Assembly: GCA_963648205.1 (NCBI GenBank)
Contig: CAVJCT010000053.1
Location: forward strand, 1 to 25,912
Length of the DNA: 25,912 bases
Direction of reading: 5' to 3'
DNA from: UBA1181 sp963648205
GTDB taxonomy: Bacteria > Bacteroidota > Bacteroidia > Bacteroidales > Paludibacteraceae
The notes beneath the pieces were generated by a model. That model was not told where the DNA came from, searched no databases, and saw only the letters and a program-made list of their open reading frames with translations. Position 1 is the stretch's first letter, and every line of letters starts with the position of its first letter. Position numbers and translations under genes: made by a program. Shown in pieces: positions 8,345-16,003 of the stretch.

Positions 8345-8376
8345 CAAATGTACAAATTTCATTTAGATTACGCAAT
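8345..8376 (-). promoter_or_regulatory. Promoter of the asparagine-synthase-like gene
   Basis: Minus-strand TACATTTG (8352-8345) matches TAnnTTTG. ATTG (8376-8373) sits 20 bases further upstream, where the -33 TTTG is expected. The predicted leader of about 130 bases contains the terminator-like hairpin. Confidence 0.55.
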
Positions 8377-8397
8377 TTCTTTTCTAACTTTTTTGAA

Positions 8398-9177
8398 TTA
8401 TTTCAAATTAAATTCATCCGCATCTTTCCAGACTGGGAATTTAGTACGAAATTTTTCTAATTTCTCCTTCGACAACTCAACAATGCTATCTTCCTCATTA
8501 TCACCTAATTGTGAAAGAATTTCGCCTTTCATATCGATAAGTGTGGAATATCCTGCTTGTGTTCTGCCTGCATCATCAACACCCGAAGCATTCACGCCAC
8601 AAACATAGCAGAGATTTTCAACAGCTCTTGCTGGTAAAAGAATATTCCACGCCCCCACTCTCGACTGTGGCCAACAAGCCACATACAAAATCACATCATA
8701 GTCATTATTGCGTATGCGCGAGAAAACAGGGAATCGCAAATCATAGCAAACCTGCATCAAGAAACGCCACCCCTTATATTCGACAATCACACGTTTTTCT
8801 CCTGAAGAAAAATAGACGCCCTCACTGCCCATACGGAAGAGGTGATGCTTGTCATAATAGACGGGCAACTGATGGGGAGCGATGAAAAAAGCACGGTTAT
8901 AATGCGTTCCATTTTCGGCATACATCAAACTTCCGACGATGGCAATATCCGTCTCATCACTCCAATTTTGAAGTTGCGAAATGGTCTGCAAACGGTTGTC
9001 TTCTGATAGATCCAAAGCATCAACACAAAAGCCCGTTGAGAACATTTCTGGCACAACCACCAAATCTGCTTCACCTTTGTGCGACATCAACCAAGATTTC
9101 AGTTTTTTCAGATTAGTATCGACATCCTTCCACACGATATCCATCTGAAACATCGCCACTCTTATAGAATTTTCCAT
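8398..9177 (-). CDS. Carbon-nitrogen hydrolase, omega-amidase (YafV/Nit2) type
   Basis: This 259-residue cytoplasmic amidase has the nitrilase catalytic triad: Glu44 in VVPEMFSTGF, Lys110 in YYDKHHLF and Cys144 in QVCYDLRFPVFSR. The Cys segment C-Y-D-L-R-F-P and the Glu segment P-E-M-F-x-T-G-F are characteristic of the omega-amidase branch. That branch deamidates alpha-ketoglutaramate or alpha-ketosuccinamate made by glutamine or methionine transaminases. Length fits the family. It follows the acyltransferase gene by 39 bases, with no promoter or terminator seen between them. Confidence 0.9.
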   Translation of the reverse strand: MENSIRVAMFQMDIVWKDVDTNLKKLKSWLMSHKGEADLVVVPEMFSTGFCVDALDLSEDNRLQTISQLQNWSDETDIAIVGSLMYAENGTHYNRAFFIAPHQLPVYYDKHHLFRMGSEGVYFSSGEKRVIVEYKGWRFLMQVCYDLRFPVFSRIRNNDYDVILYVACWPQSRVGAWNILLPARAVENLCYVCGVNASGVDDAGRTQAGYSTLIDMKGEILSQLGDNEEDSIVELSKEKLEKFRTKFPVWKDADEFNLK

Positions 9178-9216
9178 TGAAATTCAATTAATTACGAATT
9201 GTTAATCATCATCAAT

Positions 9217-9765
9217 TTAGATAGCAAACTGATCAGGGTAACGACCTTTAAACTGAGCGTAATACTGTTTAATCTCGTTCACCTCACGCTCCGCATCTCC
9301 CGAAGGAATGACTTGTCGCTCCACGCCTGCTTTTTTCCGAGAATAATCAAAATATACAAGCACGATAGGCACATTCGCACCTTTGGCAATATAGTAAAAA
9401 CCATGTTTCCAATTCGGATTGGCTTTACGAGTCGCTTCAGGAGTAACTGCCAAACAGAGTGCATCTCGCTTCCCAAACTCCTCAATCATCTGGTCAACCA
9501 ACGAGGTTTTCTTCTGACGGTCGACAGGGATTCCACCCAACCATTTGAAGAAGAAATTGAGAGGAAAGAAAAACCACTCCTTCTTTATAAAGAACGAGAC
9601 TTTCTTTTTGCCCCCTACAGCGAAATAGAGCAATTCGCCAAGAATCAAATCCCAATTACTCGTGTGAGGTGCAACACAAAACACGCATTTCTCAGGCAAC
9701 GGGAAAGCCAGTTCACATTTCCAACCGACTAACCGCAGAATGAAATTACAAATTTTTTGCTTCAT
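9217..9765 (-). CDS. 1-acylglycerol-3-phosphate acyltransferase-like protein (PlsC family)
   Basis: This 182-residue acyltransferase has the catalytic H-x4-D box as HTSNWD at 34-39 and the glycerol-phosphate-binding motif as PEATRK at 109-114 (E-G-T-R in most relatives). GGIPVDR at 77-83 is the third conserved block. It should transfer an acyl chain from acyl-ACP or acyl-CoA at the inner membrane. At this short length it lacks a separate membrane domain. Such short Bacteroidetes forms are often annotated simply as acyltransferase, and the acceptor may not be lysophosphatidate. It is probably the first gene of a two-gene unit with the amidase. Confidence 0.85.
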   Translation of the reverse strand: MKQKICNFILRLVGWKCELAFPLPEKCVFCVAPHTSNWDLILGELLYFAVGGKKKVSFFIKKEWFFFPLNFFFKWLGGIPVDRQKKTSLVDQMIEEFGKRDALCLAVTPEATRKANPNWKHGFYYIAKGANVPIVLVYFDYSRKKAGVERQVIPSGDAEREVNEIKQYYAQFKGRYPDQFAI

Positions 9766-9786
9766 TTATATACGTCATAAACATTG

Positions 9787-9814
9787 CAAATGTAACATAA
9801 TTTCTTCTTTCAAC
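9787..9814 (-). promoter_or_regulatory. Candidate promoter of the acyltransferase-amidase unit
   Basis: Minus-strand TACATTTG (9794-9787) fits the -7 consensus, 21 bases before the ATG. The nearest -33-like GTTG (9814-9811) is only 16 bases away, shorter than usual, so the assignment is moderate. Confidence 0.4.
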
Positions 9815-9869
9815 CTCAGATTTGCGATAAAATAAGTGCCACTCTAAAATATATTTTTCGGAATTGTGA

Positions 9870-10502
9870 TTATCCAAAGAATTTTTCTTCCAACATCAAA
9901 CAAAGACAATGATACACAGGGAGATGCAATTCCTGGATCTTGTAAGTCTCCGTTTCTGGGACATGAATGCAAACGTCGGCAAAGTGTTCTAACTGATTTT
10001 CTTTCTGACCAGTCAGTCCGATGACCTTCAATCCTTTCGACTTTGCAGCAACCGCAGCATACAATATATTTTTACTGTTTCCAGAGGTCGAGATTCCCAA
10101 GAAAACATCACCAGTTTTTCCTAATCCGTTGACTTGCTGTGCGAAAATCAACACAGGAACAGCGTCGTTCATGAAAGCAGTTGTCAACGAAGGCTCGCCC
10201 ACCAACGAGATGGCAGGAAGAGATCCTTGAAGATGGTCTGCCAAGACAGTTCCCATCTCAGGGTCAATCTGCATCAAACGATCAATCTGGGCTGCATAAA
10301 TCTTGCGCTTCAGTTTGAACTCCTTCATCAACTCACCAACGATATGCTCCGAGTCGGAGGCAGAGCCACCATTTCCAGCCACGAGCAATTTCTGACCTGC
10401 CGTGTATGCCTCCTCTAATATTTGGTAAGCCTTCTGTATCTCATTTTTGCAACAATCCAACTGAGGATAACGTCGCACCAAATCTTCTATATGTGTATTC
10501 AT
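9870..10502 (-). CDS. gmhA: D-sedoheptulose 7-phosphate isomerase-like SIS protein
   Basis: This 210-residue protein should convert sedoheptulose 7-phosphate to D-glycero-D-manno-heptose 7-phosphate. It has GNGGSASDSEH at 43-53 and STSGNSKN at 139-146, the two phosphate-binding SIS loops. QELHLPVYHCLCLMLEEKFF near the end holds the conserved His193. Glu57 in GELMKEF is the likely catalytic acid. It is slightly longer than the usual 190-200 residues. It starts 2 bases after the hddA stop, so the isomerase and kinase that act in sequence are co-transcribed. The product would feed GDP- or ADP-heptose for surface polysaccharide. Confidence 0.9.
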   Translation of the reverse strand: MNTHIEDLVRRYPQLDCCKNEIQKAYQILEEAYTAGQKLLVAGNGGSASDSEHIVGELMKEFKLKRKIYAAQIDRLMQIDPEMGTVLADHLQGSLPAISLVGEPSLTTAFMNDAVPVLIFAQQVNGLGKTGDVFLGISTSGNSKNILYAAVAAKSKGLKVIGLTGQKENQLEHFADVCIHVPETETYKIQELHLPVYHCLCLMLEEKFFG

Positions 10503-10504
10503 AT

Positions 10505-11560
10505 TTATTTCTTCAAATTGTCCGCACCATCAGTGGTATAAATTTTCCATCCATGCGCTCCTCCGTCGCTGAATTGGAACGGCATAACGAAACCATCGAG
10601 TTTCTTCAAAGCAGCCTCAACAGCCTTTTTGCGAGTCGGCTCGACCACAAACATGATGAAACCACCGCCACCTGCACCCGACACTTTTCCTGCCTTAGCG
10701 CCAGCTGCCATAGCGACATCCATCGCCTCTTGGATAATCGGATTAGTGATGTTATTCGCCATCTTCTTTTTGTTCTCCCATCCCTCGCGCAAAATGTTCG
10801 CAAAGCCATCCACATCACCTTTCAGCACTGCCAATTTCATATCCTTAGCACTCTGTTTAATCTTATGCATAGCCTCAACAGCAGCATTTTCACCTTTCGA
10901 AGTGTTCGATTTTTGTTCCTCTATAATAGCAGCACTACTACGACTCTTTCCTGTGAAATAGAGCAACATACTCGCTTCCAACTCATCGATTATCCATCGT
11001 TTAATTTTCAACGGATTGACAATGACAAGGTCGTTTTGCAAGAACTCCATATAATTGAAACCACCGAAAGCAGCCGCATATTGGTCTTGTTTACCACCCG
11101 AAAGTCCAAGATCTTTTCGCTCAATTTCGTAAGATAGTCGGGAAATCTCATAATCACCCAAAGGCAGACTGAGCCATTCCACAAAGGCTTTGAGGATACA
11201 AACCACCATCGTCGATGAAGTACCCAATCCAGAACCAGCAGGCGCATCGTTGTAGGTCGTTATCTTGAAAGATTTTTTTCCTACCCCAAAATCCTTCACC
11301 ACTCTATTATATACACCTTTGATAAGACTTGCTTCGTCATCGACCTCCAAGCACTCCGCTGAAGTGTAACTTTTATGGCAATCCGCATCAAAAGCGTCAA
11401 TCGTAATCAAATTATCTGAGGTCTCCTCTATCGTGCAATAAGCATAAAGGTTGATGGTTGCATTCAAAACTAACCCACCATAGATATCACTGTATGGTGA
11501 CACATCAGAACCGCCACCAGCCAAACCCAAACGAAGAGGAGCTTTACTTCTTATTATCAT
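10505..11560 (-). CDS. hddA: GHMP kinase, D-glycero-D-manno-heptose 7-phosphate kinase type
   Basis: This 351-residue kinase phosphorylates C1 of heptose 7-phosphate. The N-terminal RSKAPLRLGLAGGGSDVSPY at 4-23 is typical of the HddA/fucokinase-like GHMP subgroup. The ATP loop is PAGSGLGTSS at 107-116, and the C-terminal motif 3 is KVSGAGGGGFIMF. I chose the ATG at 11560. An upstream ATG at 11626 would add 22 residues that are unlike the family and partly encode promoter-like DNA. It pairs with gmhA. The next pathway genes (gmhB, hddC) are not in the window. The alpha-anomer kinase HddA implies the GDP-heptose route rather than HldE, which is inferred. Confidence 0.85.
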   Translation of the reverse strand: MIIRSKAPLRLGLAGGGSDVSPYSDIYGGLVLNATINLYAYCTIEETSDNLITIDAFDADCHKSYTSAECLEVDDEASLIKGVYNRVVKDFGVGKKSFKITTYNDAPAGSGLGTSSTMVVCILKAFVEWLSLPLGDYEISRLSYEIERKDLGLSGGKQDQYAAAFGGFNYMEFLQNDLVIVNPLKIKRWIIDELEASMLLYFTGKSRSSAAIIEEQKSNTSKGENAAVEAMHKIKQSAKDMKLAVLKGDVDGFANILREGWENKKKMANNITNPIIQEAMDVAMAAGAKAGKVSGAGGGGFIMFVVEPTRKKAVEAALKKLDGFVMPFQFSDGGAHGWKIYTTDGADNLKK

Positions 11561-11685
11561 ATAAAAATCAAAAATAAAACCCCGAAATTTAACATTTCCA
11601 GCCGACATAGGCAAAAAGAACGGCAAATACTTACAACTGTAATAGCGAAGAAGAACGCAAAAAAACAGAAGGACAACACGTCTTA

Positions 11686-12945
11686 TTATTTAGACTGATT
11701 GATTGTGATACCTTTCACCCAACCAAAGTAATACTTCTTCTCGTATTTGCTGAGCATTGTCAAATTCAGAATATCGGATGCGTCGACGATGTCTTTAAGT
11801 TCGCCGTTGCTGTAGAGCACTTTAATAGAGTCTTCTTTCGGACGGTAGGTATAGGCGGAGACTGGATGCAGGGTTACCAAGTAGTGGGCATCCTTCTGAC
11901 TGATATCCAACTGGGTGGCAATGCTTTCTATAATATCGTTTTCTTCCTGCTTCGTTGGTCGTTGCTCTCTGACTTCCATCTTGAATAACCGTCTGTTCAT
12001 CAGATTCTTACAGAGGATGGAGAGTATCCTGTCGTCATTCTCGCTCCATACTTTCACCGCACTCATAATGTCTGAATCATCAAACATCACATAGTTTTTG
12101 AGCGGTTCTTCACTCTTCAAAAAGTCATCGCGAGTGATCTCGTTTTGCAAGAAATATCTCAGATGCGGTGGAATATATCCCAAATCAACTCCTTTGTGCG
12201 ACAGTTCCTTGGCACGGTCGAGTATCTTAATCAACAGTTGCTCTGCCGACACTGCCGTTTTGTGTAGGTAGACCTGCCAGTACATCATACGGCGAGCAAT
12301 CAGAAACTTCTCGATCGAGTAGATTCCTTTGGCTTCGACCACCAACTCGTCATTGCAGACATTCAACATCTTGATGATTCTCGCCACTCCAACAGCCCCC
12401 TCTACGACTCCTGTGAAGAAACTGTCTCGTGTCAGATAATCCATTCGGTCCATATCCAACTGACTGGAAACCATTTGGTGCAAGAATTTCTTATGATATT
12501 GATTTTGGAAGATTTTAATGGCTAAATCTAATGCACCTTTGTATTCTTCATTGATTTTTTCCATCATCAATAAAGAAATTTCTTCGTGCGATATCCCCTT
12601 GGTTAGTGTGTTCTCTAAAACATGGGAGAAAGGCGCGTGACCAACATCGTGCAGCAAAATAGCCACCAAAACTGCATTGGCTTCCTCGTCTGTTATCTCG
12701 ATATCCTTCGAGCGAAGTTGCGCAATCGCTTCGTCCATCAGGTGCATTGCCCCCAACGAGTGCAGAAAACGAGTGTGCTGCGCTCCAGGATAAACCATGT
12801 AACTCATTCCCAACTGCTTGATACGGCTAAGTCGTTGGAAATAAGGATGTTGTATCAAATCGTATAATAAACTATTCGGCACGGCAATGAAGCCGTGAAC
12901 CGGATCGTTTATTATTTTCTTCTTGTTAACGTTCGTATAACTCAT
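11686..12945 (-). CDS. HD-domain phosphohydrolase, dNTPase/SAMHD1-like (COG1078)
   Basis: This 419-residue metal-dependent phosphohydrolase has FLHSLGAMHL at 60-69 and LLHDVGHAPFSH at 97-108, which supply the H...HD metal ligands. The opening INDPVHGFIAVP is characteristic of this family, whose members include deoxynucleotide triphosphohydrolases and the eukaryotic SAMHD1. The actual substrate is not known. It starts 21 bases after the pyrF stop. From memory, in Bacteroides the same gene sits between pyrF and lpxD, whereas here the heptose genes follow. The 125-base gap to hddA contains no clear terminator. Confidence 0.9.
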   Translation of the reverse strand: MSYTNVNKKKIINDPVHGFIAVPNSLLYDLIQHPYFQRLSRIKQLGMSYMVYPGAQHTRFLHSLGAMHLMDEAIAQLRSKDIEITDEEANAVLVAILLHDVGHAPFSHVLENTLTKGISHEEISLLMMEKINEEYKGALDLAIKIFQNQYHKKFLHQMVSSQLDMDRMDYLTRDSFFTGVVEGAVGVARIIKMLNVCNDELVVEAKGIYSIEKFLIARRMMYWQVYLHKTAVSAEQLLIKILDRAKELSHKGVDLGYIPPHLRYFLQNEITRDDFLKSEEPLKNYVMFDDSDIMSAVKVWSENDDRILSILCKNLMNRRLFKMEVREQRPTKQEENDIIESIATQLDISQKDAHYLVTLHPVSAYTYRPKEDSIKVLYSNGELKDIVDASDILNLTMLSKYEKKYYFGWVKGITINQSK

Positions 12946-12966
12946 TCTATATCAGAAACATAGACC

Positions 12967-13806
12967 TTATTTGAGGTCTTTCAAGTATTCTGCCATTTGA
13001 AGTTGAACTGTCTTGGCTGCCTCACGAGCCTTCTCAGCGTAGTCTTCGCCATTTGAAGCGTAGATGATTCCACGAGAAGAGTTGACCAACAAACCACATT
13101 GGCTGTTCATTCCGTGTTTAACCACCTCTTCCAAACTTCCACCTTGCGCACCGATACCAGGCACTAAAAGGAAGTGGTTAGGGATGATTTTACGGATGTC
13201 GCCCAACATTTCAGCCTTGGTTGCACCAACGACATACATCATAGCGTCTTCGTTAGCCCATTTCTGAGATGTTTTCAAAACCTTCTCGTAGAGTTTGTCG
13301 CCGTCTTCCTTGCTCTCTGTGAATTGGAAGTCGAACGCACCCTTGTTTGATGTCAACGCCAAAAGAACCACCCATTTGCCTTCGTGTTTCAAGAATGGAG
13401 TAACAGAATCCTCGCCCATGTAAGGAGCAACGGTTACAGCATCCACGCCTAAACCATCGAAGAAAGCCTGCGCATACATTGCAGAGGTGTTGCCGATATC
13501 ACCACGTTTAGCGTCGGCAATGATGAACTGGTCTGGGTATTTTGTGCGGATATAGTCGATAGTCTTTTCCAAAGAGATCCAACCTGCGACGCCCAAACTC
13601 TCGTAGAAAGCCAGATTAGGCTTATAGGCAACACAAAGATCAGCCGTAGCGTCGATGATACTCTTATTGAACTCGAAAACAGGATCATAGTCGTCACTCT
13701 CACGGTCGAACAAAAACTCTGGAATTTTATTCACGTCAGTGTCCAATCCTACACAGAGGAAAGACTTTTTGCGTTTGATATTCTCAAACAATTCTTCTCT
13801 ATTCAT
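12967..13806 (-). CDS. pyrF: Orotidine 5'-phosphate decarboxylase
   Basis: This 279-residue enzyme makes UMP from OMP, the last step of de novo pyrimidine synthesis. IADAKRGDIGNTSAMYA at 96-112 is the catalytic D-x-K-x-x-D block, and FLCVGLDTDVNKIP at 16-29 is the substrate-binding start. VPGIGAQGG and LLVNSSRGIIYA near the C-terminus are the phosphate-binding segments. The length and the D-A-K-R-G-D-I-G-N-T form mark the longer PyrF type 2. It is first in the run pyrF, HD hydrolase, hddA, gmhA. A TAnnTTTG element lies 38 bases upstream. Confidence 0.95.
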   Translation of the reverse strand: MNREELFENIKRKKSFLCVGLDTDVNKIPEFLFDRESDDYDPVFEFNKSIIDATADLCVAYKPNLAFYESLGVAGWISLEKTIDYIRTKYPDQFIIADAKRGDIGNTSAMYAQAFFDGLGVDAVTVAPYMGEDSVTPFLKHEGKWVVLLALTSNKGAFDFQFTESKEDGDKLYEKVLKTSQKWANEDAMMYVVGATKAEMLGDIRKIIPNHFLLVPGIGAQGGSLEEVVKHGMNSQCGLLVNSSRGIIYASNGEDYAEKAREAAKTVQLQMAEYLKDLK

Positions 13807-13843
13807 TGTTTATACGCTTTATAATTCTCGTTATAATTCAGCA

Positions 13844-13851
13844 CAAATTTA
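13844..13851 (-). promoter_or_regulatory. -7 promoter element of pyrF
   Basis: Minus-strand TAAATTTG fits TAnnTTTG and lies 38 bases before the pyrF ATG. I see no convincing -33 TTTG at the expected distance. Confidence 0.45.
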
Positions 13852-13986
13852 CATCTTTTGATGAAATTATCGGAGTGTAGGTCAAAATGGGAAACGAAAA
13901 AAAAATTTCATTTCTACGTTGACGATGTCTTTTTTTCTTAATGCGAGCCCTCTTTAAAATCCACATCAACCATATTCTGACTGCAA

Positions 13987-14532
13987 TTAGCCATTAAAGC
14001 GACTATACATCGTCGTACCATTGCGGAAGCCACCGAAAGGAAGCGCCACAACGCCCAATTTTTCGAGGGAAAATTGCTCAGTCGTATAAGAGTTGCCAGC
14101 ATAGCTGCTTTCTGAGATACCAGAAACATATCCGTTTGACAAGTTGCAGCTATCACTCATCACAGTTACATTTACATCACTTGGAGTTATAAATCCATCA
14201 GGAATCAATAAATAGCACAAACTCGAATCTTTTTCAGAAGTCTTAATATATCCCAATGTCCATTTGGTGTTTTTAAACAAATACTGCCACTCCGATGTAG
14301 TCAACGTTCTCCACTTGTTTGGCATATCTCCTCCATTGCTGATAGCGTTGTAGACTCCCCAATCCGCCTCAGCATACGAGCCAGTTAAACTGATAGAGTA
14401 ATCGCCATCTATATAATAATCCGAACTCTCCTGAGAAATAGCCCATGGTTGGTATGCGTTCGCACCACTTTTCCATCCGCTCGTTCCCCAACCGAAGAGA
14501 TCTATCCAATCAGTGTAGGTGGAATCAATGTA
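13987..14532 (-). pseudogene. C-terminal fragment of a surface protein (Fibrobacter major paralogous/FISUMP-like domain)
   Basis: An open frame with no start codon near its beginning runs from just after a TAA at 14535-14533 to a TAA at 13989-13987, about 181 codons. It contains STYTDWIDLFGWGTSGW, YQPWAISQESSDYY, DWGVYNAISNGG, KWRTLTTSEWQYLF and LGVVALPFGGFRNGT, in that order. These are the successive blocks of the FISUMP-type domain common in Bacteroidales cell-surface proteins. The N-terminal strands before the first block and the usual S-V-R-L-V ending are missing. A short frame just beyond the stop could be a frame-shifted tail. I read this as a decayed gene. Confidence 0.7.
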
Positions 14533-14542
14533 TTAACACCGC

Positions 14543-14569
14543 ATTGAAGACAAGAACGTTGTCTTCAAT
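14543..14569. repeat. Perfect 11-bp inverted repeat between the two pseudogene fragments
   Basis: ATTGAAGACAA at 14543-14553 and its exact reverse complement TTGTCTTCAAT at 14559-14569 flank a 5-base loop. There is no T tract on either side, so it is not a typical terminator. It sits at the break between the two surface-protein fragments. Confidence 0.6.
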
Positions 14570-14587
14570 CTGACTCTCATCGAGACT

Positions 14588-14734
14588 CTACTCTTTGAAT
14601 TCGTATGTGTAGTCTGTTTCATCGTGAATTGGTTCTCCCTCCCAATCATAGTCGTAAGATCCATAGTACGTTCTGAACAACTCTTCGCCGTCATAGTTTT
14701 TGAATTTTGAGTTCCGCGACAATGAAAGGTAGAG
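14588..14734 (-). pseudogene. Fragment of a repeat-bearing surface protein
   Basis: A 48-codon open stretch from after a TAA at 14737-14735 to a TAG at 14590-14588 has no usable start. It encodes FKNYDGEELFRTYYGSYDYD and DETDYTYEF. This resembles the Bacteroidales surface repeat in which an N-Y-D-G-T-x-L strand is followed by Y-G, T-P and Q-Y-T-Y-T-F blocks. Such repeats normally precede a C-terminal domain like the one at 13987-14532, so both pieces may derive from one gene. Confidence 0.5.
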
Positions 14735-14756
14735 TTATCATAGCGACATTTAGGAA

Positions 14757-14792
14757 CAAAAAATCCTCCAACCTTAATTATAAGATTGGAGG
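14757..14792 (-). terminator. Intrinsic terminator of the dynamin operon
   Basis: The arms 14765-14775 and 14782-14792 form an 11-bp stem (one G-U pair in the minus-strand RNA) with a 6-base loop. The stem is followed on the minus strand by ATTTTTTTG. It lies 17 bases after the stop of the last gene of the operon. Confidence 0.9.
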
Positions 14793-14808
14793 AGATAGTT
14801 AGCCGACA

Positions 14809-15045
14809 TTATTTTATCATGCCTATCCTCTTTGCCGTTTTTGCAGCCATAGCATAATAAAGGAATGCCTTACGCTCATACCCTAATAAGAGGGTCTGAT
14901 TGGATAGAGAAAGGAGTTTATCCACAACACATGCCTTCTTTCTGAAATCTTTATTTGTGGCTATCAGAGTCCAATCATACTGCTCCCTCAAATCGTCAAT
15001 TTTCTGAATCAGTGATGAGGCATCTACAGAACTGTTCATACTCAT
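14809..15045 (-). CDS. Small protein of unknown function, last gene of the dynamin operon
   Basis: This 78-residue protein has no recognised family. It is soluble and helical in appearance. An N-terminal amphipathic segment (SSLIQKIDDLREQYDWTLIA) is followed by a hydrophobic central part and a basic end rich in Ala, Lys and Tyr (YYAMAAKTAKRIGMIK). A second ATG two codons in is an equally good start. It begins 4 bases after the coiled-coil gene stop and is followed directly by the terminator, so it belongs to the operon. It could be an adaptor or regulator of the GTPases, but that is only inferred from position. Confidence 0.75.
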   Translation of the reverse strand: MSMNSSVDASSLIQKIDDLREQYDWTLIATNKDFRKKACVVDKLLSLSNQTLLLGYERKAFLYYAMAAKTAKRIGMIK

Positions 15046-15049
15046 TCAA

Positions 15050-16003
15050 TTATAGATTCTTCAACATCTGAATGAGCTCGGCATCATTGGCATTGAACCT
15101 TTTGGCACTATTCTCAACACTGCTTACCGCACTCTTAATATTTTTAGAGATTTCACCAAACTTAACCGAAATCTCGTCCAAAAGATCCCGATTCACATCG
15201 TTAAGTTTTTCCTTAGCCGAATCATTTCCGTCAACAATTTCAGATTTGATGTTCTCCAAAGTCTTACTCATCTGTCGAAACAATTTGTCCAGATTTTCCT
15301 CCAATTTATCAAATCCATCCTCTAAACTTTCTGGCAAGTTTGTGATGGCAGAAAGACTGGATTCCACTGTTATCTGACTCGCTTCCATCGTCTTCTGACT
15401 GGCTTCAATTTTTGTTGACAGGGCGGCAATGGCTTGCGACTGACCTTGTGCCTCTTTCGTCATGCGCTCAACATTCTGCTCCACAGAAGCCTTCAATCCA
15501 TTTATCTCTTCCGATTTCACAAGTGCCTCAACAGACTTCTGCAGTTTTTTCAAATCACCACCAACCGCATCAATCTTCTGATTTCGAAGAGTAGCGATTT
15601 CATTTTGCTTGCCAATATACTCTCCCATCAATTTCACTTCCTCGCACACTTTCGTTTCTACAGAAATCATTTCCTTGTTGATGTTCTTGAGTGTATTGAG
15701 ACTGTCGACTAAGTTTGCCTTCTCAAGTTGTTTTTTCACATCAACCAACAGGGCTTTGACTGACTCTTCTTGCTTTGCGACCTTTTCGAGATTCTCAGCC
15801 ATTTCGGTTTTGTCTGCGTCCAACTTAGCCACAATGCCAGCAACAAGTTCGTCTTTATTGCTTTTCAAGAACGACATGTAAATGCACATTCCTAAGAAGA
15901 AGGACGCCGCTGCCGCTCCACACATCACTATATCTTGCTGTACCGAGTGTACAAGTACAAAAACCGCTCCTGCTAAAAATAGTGAACTAAAAAAATTCTT
16001 CAT
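15050..16003 (-). CDS. Membrane-anchored coiled-coil protein of the dynamin operon
   Basis: This 317-residue protein has two hydrophobic helices, about 4-20 and 25-46, joined by a short turn. Both ends of the hairpin should therefore face the same side, with the rest in the cytoplasm by the charge pattern (KSNKDE follows helix 2). Residues 50-310 are a nearly uninterrupted heptad-like helix rich in Glu, Lys, Ser and Gln, without an enzyme motif. In the middle part it resembles the signalling rods of chemoreceptors, but no conserved chemoreceptor hairpin tip is visible. Its ATG overlaps the previous TAA by one base. The layout suggests a membrane anchor or scaffold for the GTPases. Confidence 0.85.
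   Translation of the reverse strand: MKNFFSSLFLAGAVFVLVHSVQQDIVMCGAAAASFFLGMCIYMSFLKSNKDELVAGIVAKLDADKTEMAENLEKVAKQEESVKALLVDVKKQLEKANLVDSLNTLKNINKEMISVETKVCEEVKLMGEYIGKQNEIATLRNQKIDAVGGDLKKLQKSVEALVKSEEINGLKASVEQNVERMTKEAQGQSQAIAALSTKIEASQKTMEASQITVESSLSAITNLPESLEDGFDKLEENLDKLFRQMSKTLENIKSEIVDGNDSAKEKLNDVNRDLLDEISVKFGEISKNIKSAVSSVENSAKRFNANDAELIQMLKNL

Noticed and set aside
10406..11137. Plus-strand 243-codon open frame opposite gmhA/hddA
   Set aside because: It is antisense to two well-supported enzymes, has low-complexity composition and no recognisable motif.
11561..11626. 22-residue N-terminal extension of the heptose kinase
   Set aside because: Family members start just before R-S-K-A-P-L-R; the extension has no family resemblance and lies in the AT-rich gap.
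13938..14156. 72-codon minus-strand frame overlapping the surface-protein fragment
   Set aside because: It is out of frame with the recognisable domain for most of its length; only its last 15 codons might be a frame-shifted tail of the same pseudogene.
15050..16003. Methyl-accepting chemotaxis protein
   Set aside because: The coiled coil and two membrane helices are similar in outline, but there is no periplasmic sensor domain between the helices, no HAMP domain and no conserved signalling tip.
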